Positions 55,386 to 64,000 of a stretch of DNA of 64,000 nucleotides are shown here, one piece after another (position 1 is the first letter of the stretch; every line of letters starts with the position of its first letter). The notes beneath the pieces are model-generated. The model was not told where the DNA came from, ran no database searches, and saw only the letters and a list, made by a program, of their open reading frames with translations. Location: the NCBI GenBank assembly GCA_002110485.1, contig MOWL01000067.1, forward strand, positions 1,364,001 to 1,428,000. The letters run 5' to 3'. The position numbers were made by a program, and so were the translations under genes. The stretch is from Emergomyces orientalis (Eukaryota; Ascomycota; Eurotiomycetes; Onygenales; Ajellomycetaceae).

Positions 55386-57757
55386 AGTCCTGAACGAGTT
55401 TGGGATGGGGTTGGATTTTTCTCCTCAGTTTTGCTTGTGATTTTTGCCCTTTGAAGGTGCCGGTTGTGTGGGTGGGTGGCGTGGTGGGAAGGTAGGGGAA
55501 TTGGACTACTGTGGTTCTTGATGGATCATTCAAGGAGTAGTGCTCAGCTATCAAAATACCAATGTTTAAAAGTTGTAACCCGGCCAGAAATCTTGTTCTC
55601 TCATCATGTATTAAAACGGTATATGAGAGAGAAAAAAATGAAGGAGGCGAAAGTATTCATCTAATTCTTAAGCTGTGTAAAACATCAGCGCATATACTCA
55701 GTATGTGTGCCATTTATATAGCAGTTACTTCAAATTGATGAACGCCATCCAGCACAAAATTCCAACCCCGTTTACAAAACAAAAAATCCAATCGTCTACC
55801 CCGTTTGCTTCAAAATGCAGGACAAAAAATATTTTCCCCGCAACTAAATTTCTCTTCCTTGCCCCTTCGTCATGAACTTGCCCCGGATATCATAATTGCT
55901 CTGTCCTCTGAACGCACGGCCGCCTGAATCTTCTTCTGACACCGAGGCTCCCCTACCTAGGCCCCACCATGTGGCATTTTAGTGACCAGCTCATGCATCG
56001 TGGCTGGCAGCCAATTGGCACCTGGCGACGTTAGTTTTGCGGGGAAAGGGCAGCTCATCCTGGCTAAGGAGTGGTTAGCTCGCGTGTATCAAACAGGATG
56101 TTGATATTTTATTTTGTCTCATCCGGGAGCCAGCCAAGACCCCACGTCACTTGAATTCAAGATTCTTTCTTCAATAAATGTAATGCACAAGGGTAAAGGA
56201 GAGATGCTGCAGATTCCAGCCAATCAAGCTAAGAAAGGGGCTTCAAACTTTTATGAAGCAACATTGAAAGCAATCTCAAGAATCCGAATACTCTGTGTGT
56301 TCGGATTTTCGGATTTTACGATATAACTTAACAAAATGTTGAGCGACAATAGTAATTTTCGATATATTTCACGTTTCTCACTGTTCCTTTTACCAAAATG
56401 TCTCAACGGGCTTGCACACTGATGGCAAAGTCTCATTAAGATAAATATCAACAGTAGCAAGATCGATGATGGCTACTAGCCATTTTTCCGTCCCACCATA
56501 CATTGATTTCAAAGATGAATAGGTGCCATTGAACTCGCCTCGTCTCATCAACGGCCCCCCCCCCCCCCCAAACGCACCTCCGATTGAGAACTGCATACAT
56601 ATGTGTACATATATACCACATATATACATTAGTAAGAAAAAATGCCAGATCGACGGTTAAGCCGAATGGTGAGCACTAGTATTTTCGGAGCATTTCAGCA
56701 GTCAGCCTCCGATGTAAGACGGCGAAAATAAATAAAAATTCCAAATTTACCTGAACGACAGCAGTAAACCCTGGTCGACGCAACAGCCTTCCTCCATGCG
56801 ATGTATGGTACATATAAGAAAGGTCTCAGCAAAGCTGCAGATATGACTACAAGGGAATATATGAAGGATTCACGAACCCTAGTCATACAAAGGAGATACA
56901 AGGAGTCAAAACTATACATACCGAGGCAAAAAAACACGCTTGAAAAATAACATAAGACACCTCAAAAAGTCGGGCGAAATGTCAAGGCTCAGAACACAAT
57001 GAGAACAGCACATTTTCAATAGAAAAAAAGATCGCTATTTAGCCTCGCTATGTTGAACGAAATCGAATACGAATACTGCCTTGGTTTTCAAGATACCCCG
57101 CCGTGGAGAAGTTGATATGGGCGAGGTGGTGGGGGAAACTTTTGGGGAAATCCAACAAGGGTCGGGAAAATGGGTGACCTCGCTTCGTCGGAAGCCTTGG
57201 ATATAGTTCGTCTCCCTGTGATTCTTGTGGAAACCAGCCGACTTTCACATTTGTGGAGCTGAGTTGCCGGCTTCCCCGCCATTGAGGTCCTTTGCTTTTT
57301 TGGCTTCCTCTTCCATCCGTTATTTAGTATTAGTATGCTGCTCCCTGTAGGCCGCCTTTCCCTTTCCCTCTGCTGTCTGTGATTTAGTCCTTTTCACATC
57401 TATCTCCCTATCGGCTCCCAGCTTCACCCTTTTGATAGTAGTTATAGGGTCATTGTATTTGCTGGCATTTTTCCATATACTCGTCTGGTACCGATTCGGA
57501 CACCTTTGTCATGGTGCAGGCCACCCTCTCCGACCATTGAAAGCCCTCCTTCCCTCCTTCTATCGTCCCCACTTTGCTATTTCGATCTATATCACCGGGC
57601 CGTACTAAGGCTGACACATCCCTACTACCTTGGACGACCCGATAAGGGGTGTGTATAGATATCGTTCTAATAATCACACCAATCCGCCCGGTTCACTCTA
57701 ACGTGGGCACAATAGAGATATAGCTAAAAAAAGCTAGGGAACATATGCACCGCGAAA
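55386..57757. other. Gap of about 2.4 kb before the P450 gene
   Basis: No supportable gene. A run of about 13 C's lies near 56,557-56,570. On the minus strand, 57,700-57,040 contains two or three frames that read as coding-like once joined across frameshifts and stops (PYRVVQGSRDVSALVRP; EGKGKAAYREQHTNTK), so it may be an old gene or transposon relic. I cannot name the family. The last few hundred bases are the P450 promoter. Confidence 0.4.
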
Positions 57758-59679
57758 ATGATTATTGAAGAGTTGATCCAAAACTTAACACCGGCGAGGA
57801 CTGTCGTGGGGGTAATTGGTCTCTTTGTCATCGTGTATTGGGTTCGCAGAATCCAGATCGAGCGAAAAATTTCTAGCTTGGGGTCGCATGCACCTATCAT
57901 TCCGACATACCTGCCACTAGGTAAATTTTGCTTTTGAGCTGTTCCTGAAGCTATATATCCCGTGCCTTGAAATTTTGAGGGTTGAGCAAAGGGGAAGTGG
58001 CACAGAGAAAAGAAAGTGGAGGAGATTGGGAAGAAGTAATTAGTATGATGCATGCTTGATAGGTTACTAATGAGCTAACTGAACTATATAAAACCCCCAC
58101 AGGCATCGATTTCATATACAAATCCTTCAAGTCGGCAGGGAAGAAAGAGGAGCTTAAATTCTGGCGAGACCAGCTTGCCGCCTTACCTTTACCTAGCGGC
58201 GATCCGCCATCTACTGTAGAGATAAACGGAAACTCCACTTTCCGTGCCATCTTCACCGTCGACCCAGAGAACATCAAGGCTGTCCTCACTGGCCAATTTG
58301 CCGACTACGGGAAAGGCCAACGTTTCCACCAAGAATGGAAGGAGTTCCTGGGCGACAGCATATTTGCTACTGACGGCGAGCTGTGGTCCCGATCGCGCCA
58401 TCTAATCCGCCCCATGTTCGCGAGAGATCGAATTGTCGATACGGAGAACTTCGAAAAGCACATCCAGAAACTCATCCCGTATTTGGAAGGCAACAATAAC
58501 AAGCCCGGGAAAGGAAAAGTGGTCGATGTCGGGGCCCTCTTCTTCCGTTATACTCTCGACGCTGCCACGGATTATCTCCTCGGACAGAGTGTTGACAGCT
58601 TGGACGACCCGAAAACTGTATTCGCAGAGTCATTCCAGCATGTCCTTCATCGCCAGTCGACTTTGTTTAGAGCTGGGTAAGCGGAAAAATACTCTGTACT
58701 CCCACAAAAACACAAAAAAAAAAAATTAAAAAAATGAGAGACCATTCGGCTGGCTAGCTAACACAAATACTCCCCCTTTTACAGACCAATCAGCCCCTTG
58801 TTATCCCGCAAAGAATTCCGCGTAAACCTCAAAAAAATGGACGATTTCATGCAGCCCTTCATCGACGAGGTCCTCACCCTCAGCGCCGAGGAACTCGACA
58901 AGAAACTCTCCAAGAAAGATACCTTCCTACACGCCCTAGCCCGTTTCACCAAGGACCCCAAAGTAATCCGTGACCAACTCGTCGCCATCCTTCTCGCAGG
59001 CCGCGACACTACCGCCGCCACCCTCTCCTTCTGCCTCTTCGAGCTCTCCCGCAACCCAACAGTAGTCGCCAGACTCCGTACTGAAGTCATCGACCGCCTC
59101 GGAAATAGTCGCAAGCCCAGCTACACAGACCTCAAGGAGATGAAATATCTGACCGCCGTGCTCAACGAGACAATGCGACTGTACCCTGTCGTGCCTTTCA
59201 ACGTCCGCCACTCTCTGACAGACACCACCCTGCCACGTGGCGGCGGGCCTGACGGTCGCTCCCCCATCGGCATCCCCAACGACACGCGCATCCTCTACTC
59301 AACCATGAACATGCAGCGGCGGCGCGATCTGTACGACCCGCCACCACCTCCCCCCGGTAACCCAGGGAGCGAAGAGAAGCGGGCTGTCCCCTATTTCGAT
59401 CCTCTGCTCTGGATCCCGGAACGGTGGACATCTGGCTGGCAACCTAAGGCATGGCATTTCATCCCGTTCAATGGCGGGCCGCGTATATGTTTGGGACAGC
59501 AGTTCGCCATGTTGGAGATGGGGTATACGGTTTCAAGAATCCTGCAGAATTTCAGTGAGATTAATGCAGTCGGGGCGGCGCCCGTGGGCCAGGACCCCCC
59601 GTTCAAGTTTGATGTTACGTTAAGTCCTGGGGATGAGTTGAACATGGTGTTTGTGAAGGCGGGCCAGCAAACTGGTTAG
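57758..59679 (+). CDS. Cytochrome P450 of the CYP52 clan
   Basis: Membrane-bound monooxygenase, probably in the endoplasmic reticulum. Exons are 57758-57920, 58103-58676 and 58785-59679, with introns of 182 and 108 bp. The product is 543 aa. An N-terminal anchor (ARTVVGVIGLFVIVYWVRRI) precedes the catalytic domain. The C-helix region reads DGELWSRSRHLIRPMFARD, the I-helix oxygen motif is LLAGRDTTAATLSF, the K-helix ExxR is in LNETMRLYPVVPFNVR, PERW follows, and the haem loop is FIPFNGGPRICLGQQFA with ligand Cys481. The C-helix wording and haem loop fit the alkane/fatty-acid-hydroxylase group (CYP52 and relatives). The substrate is not predictable. A proline-rich insertion (PPPPPPGNPGSEEKRA) lies just before PERW. 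No biosynthetic partners are adjacent. The start is the first ATG in frame with the anchor. Confidence 0.94.
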
Positions 59680-60588
59680 ATGGAAAGGGGGGGTTGATCG
59701 GAGTATATATGTATTCTTGATGTCTGATGTTTGTGGGGTGGGTTTCTTTTGAGTTCTTATTTTTGTCCCCTTTAAAAAAGCAAGTTGAACTCCCCTTTAG
59801 ACGAGGAGATGATTCAATGGGTGGATGGATGGCTTGGGGTTTAACTTAGAGCTTTTCGTGCAAGCTACTATTCTTATTTTTCAGATTTGTCCCAGATTTG
59901 TCCATATGTACATCACTCCCACTATCTATCCAAATGAAAATGAGATATGAGAATATTTTGCCAACTACTAGCTATTTCATCTGATGTTGGGTCACAAAGC
60001 AAGAAGGTAGTAGATACTAGTATTCTCATCTGTAGCTGGTAGCGTGCATGTACTGTACATGTACTACCATATACGGTAGAGACCTTTTCTTCCTTTTGGA
60101 CCCTTTGGTTGACTACGTAACTAAAGAGATACTGTTGGCCCGTCGCCTGACAGGTTTCATCTCTCGACACTGTGGATTTGCTCTGGTGATTTTCCAAAAG
60201 TTAACCACGGAATCAGATTGATTAGATTAGGGTTTTCGCTCACAGGATTTCTGCCCACACACAGGGCAGTGGAGGCCGAAGCCGAGGCCGAGCGCTGACT
60301 TTCCTATGACGGTACTAGCGCCGCGGCGCAGGTGGTAAATCCCACAGCCCCCTCGAGTAGCAACCAATACAATGGCACAGAAATCCAGCACAACCCTGAA
60401 CGAAACTTCCCGATCCAAGGTTCCAAGCTCTTTGACCACCAATAATAGCCTTGAAGACCTTACAATATCCCGAGACCCGGCATACGACTGGCGTCGGGTC
60501 CCGTCAGCCCCCGCACTCGAAAGCTTCCATCTTTTCCCTGTATTATTTATTATTGATTGCTCAGCACTGAGCTTTCCCACGCACGACG
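59680..60588. other. Intergenic between the P450 and the PD-(D/E)XK-like gene
   Basis: 909 bp, AT-rich. It contains the palindrome CATGTACTGTACATG at 60,047-60,061. Frames of 88 and 144 codons at the right overlap the next gene's leader and lack motifs. No gene called. Confidence 0.6.
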
Positions 60589-61848
60589 ATGCAATCACTT
60601 CTTTCTCGTCTTCCTCGCAGCCTGCGATTGAGCAATAAAATTGTTGGTAAGCTGGCACCAAGCGCGACCAAGCTACATCATTATGAAGCTTGCAGTGCGT
60701 TTGGGGCGGACCAACAGTATCCTTTTACCGCCGGCCGAGACTCCCCGAACGCTTATTATTATGAGAAGCCTTTGACTGCATCTCAATTACGCGAAATTCG
60801 AATCGGGAGATTCCCTGCTAACATTCATGAAGATGGCATCAGGTTTGGAAGCTCCTGGGAGGTATACTCTAGCTTGTTGCCACCTTATGGAAAAAGGTCC
60901 CGGTTCGTTGATTCCTCCTTGAACCATTAAGCATTGTTACCAAACTAATGAACGATAGCCTTCCTGAGCTCCGTATTTCATATGACGCTAGATTCTCAAT
61001 AACATCTGTGGATCGCGCGCCAACCAGTATCCACGAACTGTGCACAGCGCACCTTTCGCACAAACTATACGGGAAATTCCCTCAGCACTTGCAGGACTTG
61101 CTAGAATTTGAGACGAATTATAAGGTACCTATTCGGCAGGGAGATAAACTTAGTGAACGGAGACCCGACATTGCTATTACTCATATAGCGCCCGACAAGA
61201 AGCCAAACCTGGTTGGAGTGGCTGAAGTCGGATTCTCGCAGCCGTATGCGGATCTCAAGCGCTGGTGTGACGTGTGGTTCGATGGGGTCCCTACCATCAG
61301 CATGGTTATACTCATCAACCTCTCCGAAAAGCCGCGTTTCCCGCGCAAGGAGGCGCTTGAATATATCCGGAAACAGGGGCAGCAGAATTTCTCAGAGATT
61401 GAAGCGATCAAAGAGGATGATTTCATACTTCAAGATCCTACCGATGCGACAAGTGCGTGGACGGCATACGGCTTTGTGTGGTGTGGGCTAGTTCAAGGCA
61501 CATTGGAAATATGGACCAGATGTCCTGAAACAAAACGCCCGTTGCTGAAAAGTATACCTAATGTGAGTCAACTCCAAAAAGTATGAAGTTTTGCCATTGA
61601 TACGCTGACCCCCCCTCCCCCTCCAGCGCTTTTATGGACCGAATGTAGACGGCGTGCCAATAAAAATTCAGCCTAGTGATTTTGTCCCCTTTTCCGAAAA
61701 CGAAACCTACGAAGACGTGGAAGTAGATGCCATCGCTCTTCGGGAGGCCATAGAAAGAGGGCGTAAGAGAACTGCGAAAGATCGTTTTGTCAAGGTCCTG
61801 AAGGCCGTGCGGGGTATTAAGGAGAGACAGCAATGGTACAGTGCGTAG
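60589..61848 (+). CDS. Unnamed fungal protein, possible PD-(D/E)XK nuclease fold
   Basis: Unnamed gene of a kind common in fungal genomes. Proposed exons are 60589-60902, 60959-61562 and 61627-61848, giving 379 aa. The second intron (64 bp, GTGAGT..CCAG) is firm. The first (56 bp) has an excellent CTAAT branch and TAG acceptor but a weak GTTCGT donor; a GTCCCG donor five bases earlier is out of frame-neutral choice and less likely. The central domain runs RRPDIAITHIAP, then LVGVAEVGFSQPYADLKRW and CDVWFDGVPTISMVILINL. An Asp (175) followed by Glu (194) on successive strands, with a helix and hydrophobic strand after, fits the diverged PD-(D/E)XK-like families often found near fungal repeats. 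The usual lysine is replaced (EVGFS), so catalysis is doubtful. The C-terminus is Arg/Lys-rich. Confidence 0.65.
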
Positions 61849-61994
61849 ATGTACAGCGAGCTCTATGACAGATTAAGGAATCAAGGCATGCTATTCACTT
61901 GCCAAAAACATAATCATAATCATAATAATTGTACTGGGGGAGTTGGGTCTCTGAGGAAGTTAGGTGTTATGGGAGTTCCGGAAGAACCGTGGGT

Positions 61995-62032
<38 letters not shown>

Positions 62033-63217
62033 GTACAACACGCAGGGCTTTAATCCAACAAATCAACAAACTATTTCTATCTGAAATTTCCATCTCATTA
62101 TTATCGTTCTCGTTTCTGCAATCCAGATGCCCAAAATACTCCATGAAAATCAGCCTAACATAACTGCCTCAGCTGAACCCATATCCTTGTCCCGTCCTTT
62201 TGAGGATTTCCCACAGCGCACCGCCACAGCCAAGTTTAATTAGCTCGTCCTCAAAGGCTGGCCTGGGGGCCTCAGGCTAGTTAGCTTCACCGTCTTGACA
62301 CCTGAAGGCAAGCCACACCTTAACCCCCCCCTTATCACATTGCGGGGGCCAAAGCACATATCTCCCAAACCACAGCCACAGCTACTGAACCTAACCAACC
62401 CCGACACAAACGACATGACCCAGTAAAAAGGCAGCTTTAGACACACTGTTAACTTTTCAAGCATAAAACTCAAACTCAGCCTCCAGACCTTGTTATTTGT
62501 ATGGATCGAGCTGTTTTTGTTGCAGCCAATGGCGGCTGGACTACCCCTCCATAGGCCATATCAACCAGGTAAACTGACCAGGGGATGGGTGTGGACATGA
62601 AAAACGTGCGAAGGAGGGGTTGGTTTCCAAGAATTCAATTGCGACCGGCGATCGGTATGATTGTGAAATGTGGGATTGGGATTGCGGTCATTCAACGGGT
62701 GTGGGTGAGTAATGAGGGGGTAATTCTTTGTCTAGCTCGTTCTTCATACAGAATACTAACGTTCATCCTCAAGGACTTTTTGTGCCAAAAGCCCCGATTA
62801 TTCCTTCAAAAACTAACTCCACCACATACACCACCCCCCTTCCTACTATCGTTATTTTTCTCCTAGCTTCTTGGTATTTGGGGGATTGGAAATTCATGGC
62901 TATAAAACCCGTGGATAATCCGTAGATACTCTTTAATTCTATTCTCTTATTTGGATTCCACTAACCCCCACTAAAATCAACAATACTTTTTGTCCTCAGG
63001 CGTGCTTTCGTTGTATATCCCCGCCAAAGGAAAGATATTCCAGCTCCGTTAATACATTTTTTTAAGACAAATCATAGTCATTCCCTTCCTTAGGCAGCTT
63101 TTGTTTGCACTTCTTCGAATTCTGATCTGTCGCTATTCAGATACCCAAGTTTTGAGATACCCCACTATCCATCTACATTCCAAAGCCCCCCTTTTTTTTT
63201 TGTCGCAGCCAGGTAAG
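61849..63217. other. Intergenic before the annexin-like gene
   Basis: About 1.37 kb. It holds a (TAC)n microsatellite (separate entry), several short C-runs (for example near 62,324-62,332) and the promoter and leader of the gene at 63,218, which has a T-tract at 63,191-63,201. No gene seen. Confidence 0.6.
61995..62032. repeat. (TAC)12 trinucleotide microsatellite
   Basis: About twelve perfect TAC/ACT units, 150 bp downstream of the PD-(D/E)XK-like gene. Likely length-variable between isolates. Confidence 0.95.
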
Positions 63218-64000
63218 ATGGATCCATCGCAACAGCAACAGCAGAACCCGCCCCCAGGTGTGTAGTTATTTTTTATTCATGTCTTTGTTAAATAAAAATC
63301 GCCAGAAAAACATAAAAGTTTAAAAAAAAAATAAAATAAAATAAAAAAAAATTCATCGGGAGAAGACTCCCCGGAAAATTCCACGTGTCCATACAAAATT
63401 AAGATGAAGATTTTTCCACGTCCAGGAGTACAAGACACCCACTTTGTATAACGCATATAACCGCATAATAACATACACTTATACTTACTCTATCATGACC
63501 ACTCAGGCGCCCCTCAACAGCAGCAGCAGCCGCCGCCTGGCTATGGTTACCCGCCTTATAGTCAACCCCCTCCTGGTGCTCAGGGACAATATCCTCCTCA
63601 GGGACAATATCCTCCCCAGGGGCAATATCCTCCTCAAGGGCAATATCCTCCCCAGGGGTATTATCCACCGCCAGGGCAATACCCCCCTGGCGCACCTGGC
63701 CAGGTAGCCCCAGGCCAGGCGCCGCCTCCCGCAGGCCAACAATCCTACCCCCCTCCGCAACAACAGCCATATGGCGCTCCTCCGCCAGGCCAGTACCCCC
63801 CTCAGGCGGCCGCTGGCCAATATCCGCCTGCAGCGGGATACCCAGGAGTAGGTTACCCACCTCAGACCGGCTACCCACCTCAGCCCGGTTACCCACCGCA
63901 GCCCGGCTACGGCGCACCAGTCGGAATGCCCACCGTCGCACTCCCATCCCCCGGCTATGACGCCTCCCACATCGCCACCGGCGACATGAGCGAAGAAGCG
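63218..64000 (+). CDS. GYPPQ-rich protein, probably annexin N-terminus (cut by right edge)
   Basis: 5' part of a gene that continues beyond the window. Exon 1 is 63218-63257 (MDPSQQQQQNPPP) and exon 2 starts at 63507 after a 249-bp intron (GTGTGT..TCAG) with an A/T-rich tract. The frame is open to the edge, giving 178 codons. The protein is a low-complexity Gln/Pro/Gly/Tyr tail: GYGYPPYSQPPPGAQ, then four GQYPPQ units, PGQYPPGAPG, and GYPPQTGYPPQPGYPPQ. It ends PTVALPSPGYDASHIATGD and MSEEA at the edge. Such a tail followed by PSPGYDxxxxATGDMSEEA is what I expect just before the first annexin repeat of fungal annexins, but the repeat itself is outside the window. Other GYP-rich membrane proteins remain possible. 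Confidence 0.6.

Noticed and set aside
57758..61848. P450 plus neighbouring gene as a biosynthetic cluster
   Set aside because: No backbone synthase, transporter or regulator nearby.

Overview
This 64 kb window is nuclear DNA from a filamentous ascomycete. The gene families and gene structures (short GT-AG introns with CTAAC-type branch points, a spliced 5' leader carrying a TPP riboswitch on the thiazole synthase gene, a second eisosome Pil1/Lsp1 paralogue, SSR4 and UBR1 in their filamentous forms) fit Eurotiomycetes, plausibly Onygenales. That placement is inference. There is no operon, no CRISPR array, no rRNA and no recognisable secondary-metabolite cluster. Most genes are conserved housekeeping genes, separated by AT-rich, repeat-poor gaps of 0.4 to 4 kb.

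Layout, left to right. 1-10 kb: the 5' part of an Arl8-type small GTPase (minus, cut by the left edge), RNA polymerase I subunit Rpa135 (plus), the proteasome beta-5 subunit Pre2 (minus), an intron-containing tRNA-Leu(UAA), and a Pil1-domain eisosome protein (minus). 10-14 kb: a gene-poor gap with a codon-like minisatellite. 14-22 kb: the SWI/SNF-RSC subunit Ssr4 (minus), an Rtg2/GppA-type phosphatase-fold protein (plus), and an unrecognised protein with a duplicated Cys/His module (minus). 22-26 kb: a gap with a near-perfect foldback hairpin, then thiazole synthase Thi4 behind a TPP riboswitch. 26-36 kb: Isc1 phospholipase C (minus), a Swd3/WDR5 WD40 protein (plus), a secreted GH128 glucanase (minus) and the spliceosomal RED homologue (minus). 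36-49 kb: the very large N-recognin Ubr1 (minus), PYM (plus) and protoporphyrinogen oxidase Hem14 (minus). 48.5-50 kb: a broken aminoglycoside-phosphotransferase-like gene. 50-64 kb: Nab2 (minus), a secreted GH20 hexosaminidase (plus), a CYP52-clan cytochrome P450 (plus), a possible PD-(D/E)XK-fold protein (plus), and the 5' end of a GYPPQ-rich, annexin-like gene cut by the right edge.

Exon structures were worked out by hand from splice consensus, reading frame and family conservation, and each multi-exon model closes in frame. Several genes share themes: ribosome and RNA metabolism (Rpa135, RED, PYM, Nab2), protein turnover (Pre2, Ubr1), membrane and vacuole biology (Arl8, Pil1-type, Isc1) and cell wall (GH128, GH20). 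They are not clustered as a pathway. The observations most worth following are the riboswitch with a variant ligand loop, the foldback element, the duplicated Cys/His protein family, the decayed kinase gene with an internal repeat, and the two stop-free, multiple-of-three introns in UBR1 and THI4.
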